Source: Burkholderiales bacterium PBB1 (GTDB lineage: Bacteria > Pseudomonadota > Gammaproteobacteria > Burkholderiales > Burkholderiaceae_C). Taken from it: 64,000 nucleotides of DNA. Location of the stretch: assembly GCA_002255905.1 (NCBI GenBank), contig NKIN01000002.1:434001-498000 (forward strand), written 5' to 3'. The notes under the pieces are model-generated. The model ran no database searches, had not been told where the DNA came from, and saw only the letters and a list, made by a program, of their open reading frames with translations. Positions 34,594 through 44,773 of this stretch are shown here, one piece after another (within the stretch, counting starts at the first letter, position 1; each line of letters opens with the position of its first letter). The translations under genes and the position numbers were made by a program.

Positions 34594-36579
34594 ATGAGTC
34601 CGCTGCACGACGCGGTGCGGCAGGCCTTTGCAGCATCCGGCAGCCTGGCGCAGGCCGACCCCGGTTACACCGAACGCGAGGTGCAGTCGCGCATGGCGTT
34701 GGCGGTGGCCGAGGCCATAGACACGCGCGGCACCCTGGTCGCCGAGGCGGGAACCGGTGTCGGCAAGACGTTCGCCTACCTTGTTCCGACGCTGCTGTCG
34801 GGCGCTCGGGCATTGATCAGTACCGCCACCAAGAGCCTGCAGGACCAGCTCTTCCTGCGCGATCTTCCCCGGCTGCGCGATGCGCTGGCGTTGCCGACCA
34901 CGGTGGCGCTGTTGAAGGGCCGGGCCAGCTACCTTTGTGCCCACCGCCTGAAGCAGGCCCGGCACACCGTCGATTCCGGCGACCGCTGGGCCATGCGCAC
35001 GTTGGCCAAGATCGAGGTCTGGTCGACTCTCACCGTGACCGGTGATCTCGCCGAGATCGACGGCCTCGACGAACGCAGCAGCGCGATCCCGTTGGTCACC
35101 TCGACGCGCGAGAACTGTCTGGGCAGCGAATGTCCGGATTACCGCAGCTGCCACGTGATGAAGGCCAGACGTGATGCGATGGCCGCTGACGTGGTGGTGG
35201 TGAACCATCATCTGTTCTTTGCCGACATGAGTCTGCGCGAGTCCGGCGTTGCCGAACTGCTGCCGAGCGTCGAAGTGGCGGTGTTTGACGAGGCGCACCA
35301 GCTGGCCGAGGCCGGTGTGGCATTTCTCGGTGTCACGCTGTCCAGTGGACAGTTACTGGACACTGCCCGCGACATGCTGGCCACGGGCTTGCAGCAGGCG
35401 CGCGGTCTGGCACCTTGGCAGGAACTGGCCGCAGCCTGCGATCGCGCGGCGCGCGAGTTGCGACTCGTATGCGCTGGAGGATCCGGCGCCGATGGTTCGC
35501 CGCGTGCGGTTCGCGGATCGATGAAGCTGGGGTGGGGTGAGCGGGCCGGGCGGCCAGCATTCGCGCAGGCGTTGAACCAGACCGCCGCCGCTTGCGTCGC
35601 GGCGCACGCGGCCTTGGACACGGTGTCGGAGTTGTCGCCCGATTTCGCGAAGTTGGCCGACCGGATGGCTCGGCTGCACGAACTGACCCAGCGTTTTGCC
35701 GACGCGGTGTCACCCGGTCAGGTGCGGTGGATCGACCTCACGGCCAATCAGTGCCGATTGGTCGAATCGCCGCTGGACATCCGCGATGCCTTGCGTGAGC
35801 AGATGGCCGCTGCGCCCAAGGCATGGATCTTCACCTCGGCCACGCTGGGTGAAGACGATCGTCTGTCGTGGTTCACCGAGCCGGCGGGTCTTGCCGCAGC
35901 GACGACGCTGCGGGTCGGCAGTCCTTTCGACTATGCAGAGCATGGCCGACTGTATGTACCGTCTTCGTTTCCCAAGCCCAATGAGCCGGATCATGCAGCG
36001 GCAGTCGGCCGCTTGGCGGCACGCTGCGCGCGAGCGTTGGGTGGACGCACCTTCGTGCTCACGACCACGCTCCGTGCGCTGCAGACGATTGGCGACCAGT
36101 TGCGATCTGAGTTCGAATCCACCGGAGACGAGATTCAGGTCCTGACGCAGGGCCAACTGCCCAAGCGACAACTGATGCAGATGTTTCTGGCCCAGCCTCG
36201 ATCGGTGCTGGTCGGTTCGCAGACTTTCTGGGAAGGCATCGATGTGCCCGGCGATGCGCTGCAATGCGTGCTGATCGACAAGTTGCCGTTTCCACCCCCA
36301 AACGATCCGCTGGTTGAGGCGCGTGTGAAACGCCTGGAGAGCGAAGGCCGCAACGCGTTCAGCGACTACTTTGTCGCTGAAGCGGCGGTGTCACTGAAGC
36401 AGGGGGCCGGTCGTCTGATCCGCAGCGAGACCGATCGCGGGCTGCTGGTGGTGTGTGATCCGCGTCTGGCGTCGATGAACTACGGCAAGCGGCTGCGGCA
36501 GGCGCTTCCACCGATGCCGCGTCTCGACGACGAGGCGCAGGCGATGGCATGGCTGGCGGCGCTGGCAGCAGATCGGTGA
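34594..36579 (+). CDS. ATP-dependent DNA helicase of the DinG/YoaA family (Fe-S, XPD-like)
   Basis: Superfamily 2 helicase acting in DNA repair. Walker A EAGTGVGKT (51-59), DEAH box at 232-235, and four Cys (115, 175, 180, 186) placed to ligate the XPD-type 4Fe-4S cluster. Helicase C motifs include VGSQTFWEGIDVPGDALQ and QGAGRLIRSETDRG. 661 residues, nearer in length and organisation to YoaA than to the exonuclease-fused DinG of Firmicutes. ATG 34594 follows AAGGATCGG, a fair ribosome site. Confidence 0.92.
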   Translation: MSPLHDAVRQAFAASGSLAQADPGYTEREVQSRMALAVAEAIDTRGTLVAEAGTGVGKTFAYLVPTLLSGARALISTATKSLQDQLFLRDLPRLRDALALPTTVALLKGRASYLCAHRLKQARHTVDSGDRWAMRTLAKIEVWSTLTVTGDLAEIDGLDERSSAIPLVTSTRENCLGSECPDYRSCHVMKARRDAMAADVVVVNHHLFFADMSLRESGVAELLPSVEVAVFDEAHQLAEAGVAFLGVTLSSGQLLDTARDMLATGLQQARGLAPWQELAAACDRAARELRLVCAGGSGADGSPRAVRGSMKLGWGERAGRPAFAQALNQTAAACVAAHAALDTVSELSPDFAKLADRMARLHELTQRFADAVSPGQVRWIDLTANQCRLVESPLDIRDALREQMAAAPKAWIFTSATLGEDDRLSWFTEPAGLAAATTLRVGSPFDYAEHGRLYVPSSFPKPNEPDHAAAVGRLAARCARALGGRTFVLTTTLRALQTIGDQLRSEFESTGDEIQVLTQGQLPKRQLMQMFLAQPRSVLVGSQTFWEGIDVPGDALQCVLIDKLPFPPPNDPLVEARVKRLESEGRNAFSDYFVAEAAVSLKQGAGRLIRSETDRGLLVVCDPRLASMNYGKRLRQALPPMPRLDDEAQAMAWLAALAADR

Positions 36580-36609
36580 GCGCAACGCCCGGAGCAAATC
36601 AGTGGCTCG

Positions 36610-37431
36610 TCACCACAATTGCCACCAGGGCTTCTCGACGTAGTTGATGCCGTCTCCGGTCAGCAAAGCGCTCTTCGGGAAGTTGGTGCGCAGGACACGT
36701 TCAGCGTCGTCGCGCAGCTTGTCCAGACCCAGCTTGTCGTAGCTGCGCGCGAGGATGGAAAGAGCCTCCTCGGTCGCTGGTGAGTACTGGAACTCCTGGA
36801 TCGCGGCCTGGGCCCGGTTCGCCGCAGCCACGTAGGCGCCTCGACGGTAGTAGTAGCGCGCCACGTGTACCTCGTAACGCGCCAGCGTGTTGACGATGTA
36901 GCCCATGCGCTCCTTGGCATCGGCGACGTACCTCGAGTTCGGGTACTGCTCGATCAGCTGCTTGAACGACTCGTAAGAATCGCGCGCGGCTTGCTGGTCG
37001 CGCTCTGTCAGATCCTGTTGCGACAGTTTGCCCAGGAAGCCGAGGTTGTCATTGAAGTTGATAAGGGCTCGGAGATACACCGCGTAGTCGATGGCCGGGC
37101 TCAGCGGATTGACCTTGATGAAGCGGTCGATGGTGGACAGCGCATCCGCTTTGTCGCCAGCCTGGTAGAGCAGATAGGCGCGCTCAAGCTGAGCCTGCTG
37201 CCCGAGTACAGTGCCGGCCCCCTTGCCCTCCAGCCGCTCGTACATCTTGGCGGCGCGGTCGAAGTTGCCATTGGCCTGCTCCGCACGGGCCTCTTCGTAC
37301 AATTTGTCCGCCGGCAGGTTGTCGCTTGGATCTTTGGATGGCGCAGAGGAGCAGCCGGACGCGCACGCGATCAACACAGCGAGTGCCATCAACCCGAAGG
37401 CACCGCGCAGATCGTGGCGCAAAGAGTTCAT
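36610..37431 (-). CDS. bamD: Outer membrane protein assembly factor BamD (lipoprotein)
   Basis: Essential lipoprotein partner of BamA in beta-barrel assembly. Start ATG 37431 gives a lipoprotein signal ending LIACASGC (lipidated Cys near residue 27), followed by TPR-like repeats (KLYEEARAEQANGNFDRAAK, LIEQYPNSRYVADAKERMG). About 273 residues. The frame extends far upstream over rluD but that part is antisense to a real gene. Divergent from rluD, 38 bases apart, the common arrangement. Confidence 0.96.
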   Translation of the reverse strand: MNSLRHDLRGAFGLMALAVLIACASGCSSAPSKDPSDNLPADKLYEEARAEQANGNFDRAAKMYERLEGKGAGTVLGQQAQLERAYLLYQAGDKADALSTIDRFIKVNPLSPAIDYAVYLRALINFNDNLGFLGKLSQQDLTERDQQAARDSYESFKQLIEQYPNSRYVADAKERMGYIVNTLARYEVHVARYYYRRGAYVAAANRAQAAIQEFQYSPATEEALSILARSYDKLGLDKLRDDAERVLRTNFPKSALLTGDGINYVEKPWWQLW

Positions 37432-37469
37432 GATCGACGGTCCACGCAGCATCCCGGCACCCCTGAAAA

Positions 37470-38507
37470 ATGAAGCGGAAGTATACGGTCGGGCCTGAAA
37501 GCGACGGCCTGGCAAGACCGTCGGAATCACTGCTGGCTGCGGCGAGCGAAGATCTTGCCGACCCACCCACTGAGGAAGCCATCGAGCGGCGCGAATCCAC
37601 CGTGGCTCCGGGGCTGCATGGCTCGCGTCTGGACAAGGCGGTGGTGGCCATGGCGGGCGAGTTCTCTCGAAATCACCTGCAGTCGCTGATCGAGGCCGGC
37701 CATGTATGGCTCGAAGGCGTCTGTCAGTCGTCGCCGTCTCGCAAGGTGCAGGCGGGCCAGCGAATTGCGGTCGACTTGATCCCGACGCAGGAATGCCGTG
37801 CATTCAGGCCCGAGGAGATGGCGTTGTCGGTGGTGTTCGAGGACGCCGATGTGATCGTCATCGACAAGCCGGCGGGTCTGGTCGTGCACCCGGCACCCGG
37901 CAACTGGTCTGGAACATTGCTCAACGGCTTGCTGGCACACCACGCCAGCGCCGCCAGCTTGCCGCGGGCCGGCATCGTGCATCGACTCGACAAGGACACC
38001 TCCGGGCTGATGGTCGTGGGCAAGACGCTGGTGGCCGTGACGGCGTTGACGCGCCAGATTGCAGCACGGGATGTTCACCGCATTTACCTGGCGGTGTGTC
38101 ACGGGCACTTCGAGCATCCGACCTTGCGCATCGCTGCGCCGATCGGCCGCGACCCCCGCTCGCGTGTGCGCATGGCCGTACTGCCGGCCGGAGGCCGCGA
38201 GGCCCGCACCGACGTAGAGCGTCTTGCCGTGCGAGATGACATCGCTGACGGCGCCTTGAGCGCGGTGCGTTGCACGCTGCACACCGGGCGCACCCATCAG
38301 ATCCGGGTGCACATGGCCTCTGTGGGGTACCCCTTGCTCGCCGACCTGACTTACGGCGGGCGCGTGGCCTGCGGTCTCAACCGTCAGGCGCTGCACGCCA
38401 CCCGACTGGGTTTCGATCATCCCGTCAGCGGCCGGCCCATGGCCTTCGAGGCACCGCCGCCGGCGGATTTTGCGGCGGTGTGGCAGCTGCTGTGGGATAC
38501 GCGCTGA
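37470..38507 (+). CDS. rluD: 23S rRNA pseudouridine synthase (RluD type)
   Basis: Modifies U1911, U1915 and U1917 of 23S rRNA in known relatives. N-terminal S4 RNA-binding domain (SRLDKAVVAMAGEFSRNHLQ) and catalytic Asp in HRLDKDTSGLMVVGKT; C-terminal GRTHQIRVHMASVGYPLL. 345 residues. The first 45 residues are not conserved-looking and no good ribosome site precedes the ATG, so the true start could be further in. The 246 bases between it and scpB contain only weak short ORFs. Confidence 0.93.
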   Translation: MKRKYTVGPESDGLARPSESLLAAASEDLADPPTEEAIERRESTVAPGLHGSRLDKAVVAMAGEFSRNHLQSLIEAGHVWLEGVCQSSPSRKVQAGQRIAVDLIPTQECRAFRPEEMALSVVFEDADVIVIDKPAGLVVHPAPGNWSGTLLNGLLAHHASAASLPRAGIVHRLDKDTSGLMVVGKTLVAVTALTRQIAARDVHRIYLAVCHGHFEHPTLRIAAPIGRDPRSRVRMAVLPAGGREARTDVERLAVRDDIADGALSAVRCTLHTGRTHQIRVHMASVGYPLLADLTYGGRVACGLNRQALHATRLGFDHPVSGRPMAFEAPPPADFAAVWQLLWDTR

Positions 38508-38753
38508 GGCGTGGTTCCTCCGGTACACTCCGGCACATCCGTCGCATTTGAGACCTTGGCCCTGGTGGCCAACGACCAGACTGCCGCTGATGTCACTGCC
38601 GTCAAAGCGAGAAATTCTCTCGGCGCAGCACATCACCGCACCACCGCCGTGTCATGGCGCCACCCTGTGCAGGGTCCGCGCTCCGAATCGGCTGACGATT
38701 GCAATGCCTGAACATCCGCCGGCCAGGGCCGGACGAGGACCATCACGATAGTC

Positions 38754-39398
38754 ATGAACACACAGGATGCGAAGCGCGTCCTTCAAACCGCACTGATCTG
38801 CGCCCGTGAGCCGCTGACGATCCGTGACATGCGCACCTTGTTCGCAGGCGAGATCGACGCCGACATCATCCGCGGGCTGCTCGACGAGCTGGTGCGGGAG
38901 TGGGAAGGGGAAGGCGTCGAACTGATGGCGGTGTCGACGGGCTGGCGCTTCCAGAGTCGCCCGGAGATGCGCGAGTATCTCGACCGTCTCAACCCGGAAA
39001 AGCCGCCCAAGTATTCCCGGGCTGTGATGGAAACGCTGGCCATCATTGCCTATCGTCAACCGGTCACCCGCGGCGACATCGAAGACATCCGCGGCGTGAC
39101 CGTGGCGGCGCAGATCATCAAGCAGCTCGAAGACCGCGGCTGGATCGAGGCCATCGGGTATCGAGAGACGCCGGGTCGACCCGCGTTGCTGGCTACCACA
39201 CGCCAGTTCCTCGACGACCTCGGCCTGTCCAGCCTCCAGCAGTTGCCCTTGATGCCGAGCGGCGCGTCGCCGCAAGCGTCGTTCGACGATTTATTGGCTG
39301 TAGCTCCGGTGGACGATTCCACCTTGGCCTTGGAACTTTTACCTGACCCAGCGGCGGATGCCGCACCCATGGAACGTCCGAATGAATCCCAATCCTGA
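38754..39398 (+). CDS. scpB: Segregation and condensation protein B
   Basis: Winged-helix kleisin-partner of the SMC-ScpAB chromosome condensation complex. Conserved block [19 protein letters not shown] and the tail [22 protein letters not shown] are diagnostic. 214 residues. scpA and smc are not in the window. Its last 17 bases overlap the start of rluB, a widespread neighbour. Confidence 0.95.
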   Translation: MNTQDAKRVLQTALICAREPLTIRDMRTLFAGEIDADIIRGLLDELVREWEGEGVELMAVSTGWRFQSRPEMREYLDRLNPEKPPKYSRAVMETLAIIAYRQPVTRGDIEDIRGVTVAAQIIKQLEDRGWIEAIGYRETPGRPALLATTRQFLDDLGLSSLQQLPLMPSGASPQASFDDLLAVAPVDDSTLALELLPDPAADAAPMERPNESQS

Positions 39399-41235
39399 CC
39401 ACGACGCCGACGGTAATCCCGAGCCCTCCGCCGAGCTTCTCGAGCAGACCCCACCAGCCACTGACAAGCCGGTGCGCCGCAAGCGCGCCGCCAAGGTTGC
39501 CCCCGAGCAGGCGGCGGCTGCGCAGGCAGAAGCAGGCGTGTCAGGCAACGAACACATCGAGGCGACTGCCGATACGAGCGCTCCCGCAACCGTGTCTGCG
39601 CCTGAAGGTGCTGAGGAAGCCTCTGAGCCTGAAGAGCTGAGCGGCGGCGATCCTTTGCCCAAGGGGCGTCGCCAGCGACGCCGTGGCCCGCGCTCGGACG
39701 AGGTGCAGATCGCGTCAGCTGAACACGAGTCGGCTGACGAAGGTAACGAAGCGGACGCCGACGAGCCCGGAGAGCTCGAGGCCAGCGGACCGGCCGTTGC
39801 GCCTGCCGATGTCGGCGAAGTGTTCGCGCAGGTACTGTCGGGTGAGTTCGACATCGAACCACCTGCTGATGAACCTGCTGCGCCGCCCAAGCGCGTTCTG
39901 CGCCCGGAGCCTGAAGCGCCGAAATTGCACAAGGTCCTGGCGCAGTCGGGCATCGGCTCGCGTCGCGACATGGAGCAGGCCATTGTTGATGGCCTGGTCG
40001 AAGTCAACGGACAACCCGCCCACACCGGCCAGCGCATCTCGTTTGGGGACCAGGTCAAGGTCAACGGCAAGCCGGTGCGGGTGCGCATCATCCCGCCGCC
40101 GCCGCGGATCATCGCGTACCACAAGCCCACTGGCGAAGTCGTGACCAACGACGATCCAGAGCACCGCCCGACGGTGTTTCGCAGGTTGCCACGCCTCCCG
40201 CAGGGCAAGTGGCAGGCGGTCGGTCGTCTGGACATCAACACCGAAGGCTTGCTGCTGTTCACCAACTCCGGCGATCTGGCGAACCGGTTGATGCATCCGC
40301 GCTTCGGCGTGGAGCGTGAGTACGCGGTGAGGGTGCTGGGCACGCTGGATGCCGAGTCGAAGGCGATGCTGCTGGAGGGCGTCACCATCGACGGCCAGAT
40401 GGCCAGCTTCCGATCGATCGAAAACGGTGGCGGCGAGGGATTGAACCACTGGTATCGCGTGGTCATCACCGAAGGGCGGAATCGCGAAGTCCGCAAGCTG
40501 TTCGATGCGGTCGATCTGACCGTGAACCGGTTGATCCGCATCCGCTACGGCTGCATCGTGCTGCCACGCGGCCTCAAGCGCGGTGTCTGGGTGGATTTGG
40601 AAGACTCTGACATCCGTGCGATACGCCGGCTCGCAGGTGGCGAGGCCGAAGGTGGCCCGCGTGAGCCACGTCCCAACGGTCGTGATGCGCAGCAAGCGCG
40701 GCCGCCACGCGGCCGCGACAAGCCGCCCAAGGGCGATCGCCGCGACGGCCGCCCCCCACGCCCTGACGCGCCGAACCGCGATCGACCTTTGGTCGAAGGA
40801 CGGGGCCCTCGACCACCGATGTCCGAGGCACCGCTGCGCGCCGAGCGCTCGACCGATGAGCGCCCGTCGCGTGACGATGATCTCGACGACGATTTCGATC
40901 CATCGCGTATCCCCAACCCACTCGAGCAAACCTTCGACAAGCGGTTTGTGCAAAACCCCCGGTCGCCTGCTGGAGGGCGCAATTTCCGCAGCGGCGGTGG
41001 TGGTTTCGGTGCTGGTGGTAGCGCACCTCCGGCACCACGCAAGGGTGACGGCCCTAGGCAGCCCGATCCTATGCAAACCTCGGTGGGCTACATCGGCGGC
41101 GACGCGTTCCACCGCAAGAACGCGCGTGGAGGTGGCGGCGGCGGTGGTGGTGGCGGGTATGGTGGCGGCGGCGGGCGCAGCGGCGGTAACCGGGGCGGCG
41201 GGAATGCGGGCGGTGGTGGCCGTCGCGGACGCTGA
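39382..41235 (+). CDS. rluB: 23S rRNA pseudouridine synthase (RluB type) with long acidic N- and Gly-rich C-terminal extensions
   Basis: Core enzyme of about 250 residues: S4 domain [19 protein letters not shown] and catalytic [19 protein letters not shown], which modifies 23S rRNA position 2605 in E. coli. At 617 residues it is more than twice the E. coli length. About 170 residues rich in Glu, Ala and Pro precede the core; about 200 residues follow, first Arg/Pro/Asp-rich and ending in an RGG-like Gly tail (encoded around 41125-41235). ATG 39382 ([11 protein letters not shown]) overlaps scpB. The extensions look disordered and RNA-binding. Confidence 0.93.
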   Translation: MNPNPDHDADGNPEPSAELLEQTPPATDKPVRRKRAAKVAPEQAAAAQAEAGVSGNEHIEATADTSAPATVSAPEGAEEASEPEELSGGDPLPKGRRQRRRGPRSDEVQIASAEHESADEGNEADADEPGELEASGPAVAPADVGEVFAQVLSGEFDIEPPADEPAAPPKRVLRPEPEAPKLHKVLAQSGIGSRRDMEQAIVDGLVEVNGQPAHTGQRISFGDQVKVNGKPVRVRIIPPPPRIIAYHKPTGEVVTNDDPEHRPTVFRRLPRLPQGKWQAVGRLDINTEGLLLFTNSGDLANRLMHPRFGVEREYAVRVLGTLDAESKAMLLEGVTIDGQMASFRSIENGGGEGLNHWYRVVITEGRNREVRKLFDAVDLTVNRLIRIRYGCIVLPRGLKRGVWVDLEDSDIRAIRRLAGGEAEGGPREPRPNGRDAQQARPPRGRDKPPKGDRRDGRPPRPDAPNRDRPLVEGRGPRPPMSEAPLRAERSTDERPSRDDDLDDDFDPSRIPNPLEQTFDKRFVQNPRSPAGGRNFRSGGGGFGAGGSAPPAPRKGDGPRQPDPMQTSVGYIGGDAFHRKNARGGGGGGGGGGYGGGGGRSGGNRGGGNAGGGGRRGR

Positions 41236-41302
41236 TCAGACACCTGCCCACAGTAGAATCCGCGGTTTTGTCTCGCTTTAAATTCCCTCAGGAACGAATG
41301 TC

Positions 41303-41728
41303 ATGGCCATTGAACGCACGCTCTCCATCATCAAGCCCGACGCGGTTGCCAAGAACGTCATCGGACAGATCTACACCCGCTTTGAGAACGCTGGCCTGAA
41401 GGTGATCGCAGCTCGCATGGCTCACCTGTCGCGCGGCGAGGCCGAGGCCTTCTACGCGGTGCACAAGGCGCGCCCGTTCTTCAAGGACCTGGTCGATTTC
41501 ATGATCTCTGGGCCGGTGATGATCCAGGCGCTCGAGGGTGAAGGTGCCATCTTGAAGAACCGCGACCTGATGGGTGCAACCGACCCGAAGAAGGCCGAGA
41601 AAGGCACGATTCGCGCCGACTTTGCCGACAGCATCGACGCGAACGCGGTCCACGGCTCGGATGCCGCTGAAACAGCTGCCGCTGAAATCGCCTTCTTCTT
41701 CCCCGGCGCGCAGGTCTACAGCCGCTGA
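41303..41728 (+). CDS. ndk: Nucleoside diphosphate kinase
   Basis: Phosphorylates NDPs to NTPs through a phospho-His. The active site His117 is in [12 protein letters not shown]; the N terminus [15 protein letters not shown] is typical. 141 residues, full length. ATG is preceded by CTCAGGAACG, a plausible ribosome site. TAGAAT at 41254-41259 could be a -10 element, without a matching -35. Confidence 0.98.
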   Translation: MAIERTLSIIKPDAVAKNVIGQIYTRFENAGLKVIAARMAHLSRGEAEAFYAVHKARPFFKDLVDFMISGPVMIQALEGEGAILKNRDLMGATDPKKAEKGTIRADFADSIDANAVHGSDAAETAAAEIAFFFPGAQVYSR

Positions 41729-41785
41729 GGTGTGGTCGTTGACCACCGGCCACTGACGCCACAGCCTCGGGCACCCGCGTTCTCC

Positions 41786-42973
41786 ATGGCCGCCGTCAAC
41801 CTGCTCGACTTCGATCTGGCCGGGCTCACGGCATTCTGCGAAAGCCTGGGCGAAAAGCGCTTCCGTGCGACGCAGCTGTTTCGCTGGGTGCATCAGCACG
41901 GTGTATCTGACTGTGCGCAGATGTCCGATCTGGCCAAGTCCTTCCGCGATCGGCTGAGCACAACGTGCGAGGTTCGGGTGCCGGCGCTGCTCAGTGAGCA
42001 GGCCTCTGCGGACGGCACCATCAAATGGCTGTTCGATGTGGGCGGTGGCGACGCGATCGAGACCGTGTTCATCCCTGAGGATGATCGCGGTACCTTGTGC
42101 GTGTCATCTCAAGCTGGGTGTGCCGTGGGCTGTCGCTTCTGCTCCACCGGTCACCAGGGCTTCAGCCGCAATCTCCGCACGGCGGAGATCGTGGCGCAGT
42201 TATGGTTTGCCGAGCACCATCTCCGGCGTCGATTGCAGCTGCCTGAAGGCGTCCGCGCGATCACCAATGTGGTGATGATGGGCATGGGCGAGCCGCTGCA
42301 GAACTATGCAGCGTTGCTGCCCGCGCTGCGGGTCATGCTCGACGACCACGCTTACGGCTTGTCGAGGCGGCGCGTCACGGTGTCGACCTCGGGGGTGGTG
42401 CCGATGATCGACCGGCTGCGAGACGACTGCCCGGTGGCCCTCGCGGTGTCGCTGCACGCGCCCCACGATGCCTTGCGCGACGATCTGGTGCCGTTGAATC
42501 GCAAGTACCCGCTCGCCGAACTGCTGGCCGCCTGCGAACGCTACCTGGCCGCTGCACCCCGCGACTTCATCACCTTCGAGTACTGCATGCTGGATGGTGT
42601 CAACGACAGTCTGGCGCATGCGGCTCAGCTGGTGGATCTGGTGCAAGGTCGCGGAGCGCGCGCTGAGCCGCTGCCCTGCAAGTTCAACCTGATTCCGTTC
42701 AATCCATTCCCGGCTTCCGGGTTGGTCTGCAGCCCGCGCGAGCGCGTCAAGGCCTTTGCCGCGGTGTTGCAGGATGCCGGGATCGTGACCACCATCCGGA
42801 AAACGCGGGGCGACGATATCGATGCTGCCTGCGGGCAACTGGCCGGTGAGGTGCAGGACCGCACCCGAGTGGCCGAGCGTCGCTCGGGCCGTGCGGCCAT
42901 TCCGATCATTCCCGCCGATGTGCCGCCCGTTCGCGCGCCCGCGCAACAGGTGCTCGAGAGGCCCGCACGATGA
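41786..42973 (+). CDS. rlmN: Dual-specificity 23S rRNA/tRNA methyltransferase RlmN (radical SAM)
   Basis: Makes m2A2503 in 23S rRNA and m2A37 in tRNA. Radical SAM cluster Cys112, Cys116, Cys119 in GCAVGCRFC; substrate region [10 protein letters not shown]; and the methyl-carrying Cys of the C-terminal segment ([19 protein letters not shown]). Start at ATG 41786 ([14 protein letters not shown]) matches the family; an upstream in-frame GTG adds 18 residues. 395 residues. Followed by pilW with an ATGA overlap. Confidence 0.96.
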   Translation: MAAVNLLDFDLAGLTAFCESLGEKRFRATQLFRWVHQHGVSDCAQMSDLAKSFRDRLSTTCEVRVPALLSEQASADGTIKWLFDVGGGDAIETVFIPEDDRGTLCVSSQAGCAVGCRFCSTGHQGFSRNLRTAEIVAQLWFAEHHLRRRLQLPEGVRAITNVVMMGMGEPLQNYAALLPALRVMLDDHAYGLSRRRVTVSTSGVVPMIDRLRDDCPVALAVSLHAPHDALRDDLVPLNRKYPLAELLAACERYLAAAPRDFITFEYCMLDGVNDSLAHAAQLVDLVQGRGARAEPLPCKFNLIPFNPFPASGLVCSPRERVKAFAAVLQDAGIVTTIRKTRGDDIDAACGQLAGEVQDRTRVAERRSGRAAIPIIPADVPPVRAPAQQVLERPAR

Positions 42974-43857
42974 CCACTTACACCGCCGTCACCCGCGTCG
43001 CTGTCAGCCCCACGTGGCGACATGCATGTACCGCCACGGCTGTCTTTTTGGCGGCCCTGTTGCTTGCCGGTTGCGTGAGTCGGCCCGATGGCCGGTACCC
43101 TGGGACACCCGCCAATACAGTGAGTCGCAGCCCGTCGTCGACCGAGACACGGGATCGCCCCACCGCGTCGGATGAAACCGATGCCTCGCGCCGCGCCAGC
43201 GTCCGGCTGGAGCTGGCCGGCGCGTATTTCAGTCGCGGGCAGATGACCACGGCGCTCGACGAAGTCAAGAAGTCGATCGCCGTCAATCCCAACGTGGCTG
43301 CAGCGTTCAACTTGCGGGGCCTGATCTACGGCAACCTGGGCGACCATCAACTGGCCGAAGAGAGCTTTCGCCGTGCAATGCAGCTCGACCCCAAGGACGC
43401 GGACGTGATGCAGAACTTCGGCTGGTACCTCTGCCAGCGCGAGCGCTATCCGGAAGCCGATGCGTTGTTCGTCCGCGCTCTGGCAGTGCCGCAATACCAG
43501 GACAGCGCCCGTACGCTGCTGACCCAAGGCGTGTGCCAGGCGCGCAGCGGCAAGACCGATGATGCCGAGCGCACGCTGGTACGCGCCTACGCACTGGAGC
43601 CCGGCAATCCGGCGGTGGCGGTCAACCTCAGTGAAGTTCTCTTTCGCAAGGGGGATCTTGAGCGTGCCCGCTTCTACATTCGACGCGTCAATTCGGTGCC
43701 CAGCCTGGTGAGTGCCCAGACACTGTGGTTGGCAGCGCGCGTCGAACACAAGATCGGCAATGCCCAGGGTGCGGCGGAATTCAGCGAGCAGTTGCGCAAC
43801 CGCTTTCCGCAGTCGCCCGAGGCCACTGCCTTGGCCGAGGGGCGATTCAATGAGTGA
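42970..43857 (+). CDS. pilW: Type IV pilus biogenesis/stability lipoprotein (PilW/PilF)
   Basis: Outer-membrane TPR lipoprotein that assists secretin assembly. Lipobox LLLAGC near residue 35, then TPR repeats ([60 protein letters not shown]). 295 residues. Overlaps rlmN by 4 bases at the start and rodZ by 8 at the end, the conserved rlmN-pilW-rodZ-ispG order. Confidence 0.93.
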   Translation: MTTYTAVTRVAVSPTWRHACTATAVFLAALLLAGCVSRPDGRYPGTPANTVSRSPSSTETRDRPTASDETDASRRASVRLELAGAYFSRGQMTTALDEVKKSIAVNPNVAAAFNLRGLIYGNLGDHQLAEESFRRAMQLDPKDADVMQNFGWYLCQRERYPEADALFVRALAVPQYQDSARTLLTQGVCQARSGKTDDAERTLVRAYALEPGNPAVAVNLSEVLFRKGDLERARFYIRRVNSVPSLVSAQTLWLAARVEHKIGNAQGAAEFSEQLRNRFPQSPEATALAEGRFNE

Positions 43858-44764
43858 GCCCGGTACCGACGGCGTGACTCGGCCGACCTCAACGCCGAGC
43901 GCCGGCGCCTTGCTGCGCGCTGCGCGCCAGGCGCAGGGCCTGCACATCGCGGCGCTGGCGGCATCGATCAAGGTTTCGCAGCGCAAGCTGGAGCTGCTCG
44001 AGGCCGATCGTCTTTCCGAGTTGCCCGATGCCACCTTCGCCCGCGCGCTCGCGCAGACCATCTGCCGCAGCCTGAAGATCGATCCGGCGCCGGTGCTGGC
44101 GGCCCTGCCACAGGCCACGGGATACCGACTGGATGCGGTGGACGGTGGCATCAACGCGCCGTTTCGCGATCGTCCTGGGCGCCACGAGCCGGATCGCCGG
44201 TCTGCGTTGGTGTCACCGGCCGTCTGGATCACTGCATTGATCGCTGCGGCTGCGCTGCTGGTCCTCTTGATGCCAGCCCAATGGGCCACATCGATCCAAA
44301 GCGCGATCTCCGGCTCGCAGCCAGCGGCTCCTGTGGCCGCGGCGCCGGCAGCGGTGGTGGCTGAAGCACCTCCGGTTGCCGCGTCGCCAATCGAGACCGT
44401 CGTGGCGTCCGCAGAAGCAGCATCTGCGGCCATGGTTGAAGCGGCGGCCAGTGCGGTGGTCGCCGAACTGACGGCGTCGGCTGCGGGCGGCTTGTCGGTC
44501 TCGGTCCCTGCGGCTGCGTCGGCAGGCGTCGGCCCGTTGCAGCTGAAGGCCAGCGCAGAAACCTGGGTCGAAGTGGTTGACGGCCAATCGAAGGTGCTGG
44601 TGTCGCGCATGCTCGCCAGCGGCGAGGCGCTGGTTCTCGATGGCGCAACACCCTTCAGGCTCAAGATCGGCAATGCAGCTGGCACCGAAGTGGCGTTTCG
44701 CGGGCAGGCCGTCAATCTTGCATCGTCGACGCGCGACAACGTTGCGCGTCTCGAACTGAAGTAG
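43850..44764 (+). CDS. rodZ: RodZ-like cytoskeletal/HTH membrane protein
   Basis: 304 residues. N-terminal HTH of the Xre/RodZ type (LLRAARQAQGLHIAALAASI, KVSQRKLELLEADRL), a single transmembrane helix (VWITALIAAAALLVLLMPA, about residues 125-143), a long Ala/Val/Pro-rich periplasmic linker and a C-terminal DUF4115 beta domain (SAETWVEVVDGQSKVLVSRM). RodZ links MreB to the cell wall machinery. Start ATG 43850 overlaps the pilW stop; the longer reading is within pilW. Confidence 0.9.
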   Translation: MSEPGTDGVTRPTSTPSAGALLRAARQAQGLHIAALAASIKVSQRKLELLEADRLSELPDATFARALAQTICRSLKIDPAPVLAALPQATGYRLDAVDGGINAPFRDRPGRHEPDRRSALVSPAVWITALIAAAALLVLLMPAQWATSIQSAISGSQPAAPVAAAPAAVVAEAPPVAASPIETVVASAEAASAAMVEAAASAVVAELTASAAGGLSVSVPAAASAGVGPLQLKASAETWVEVVDGQSKVLVSRMLASGEALVLDGATPFRLKIGNAAGTEVAFRGQAVNLASSTRDNVARLELK

Positions 44765-44773
44765 GAGAGCAGC

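Noticed and set aside
34459-35298. N-terminal extension of the PP2C frame antisense to the helicase gene
   Set aside because: The PP2C domain begins at ATG 34458; the extension has no similarity I can see and covers a real gene.
38511-38711. 66-codon ORF between rluD and scpB
   Set aside because: GTG start without ribosome site, no recognisable features; the 246-base spacer is treated as non-coding.
41125-41235. GGTGGCGGC-type repeats, considered as a repeat array or CRISPR-like element
   Set aside because: They are in frame and encode the Gly-rich tail of RluB; no spacers exist.
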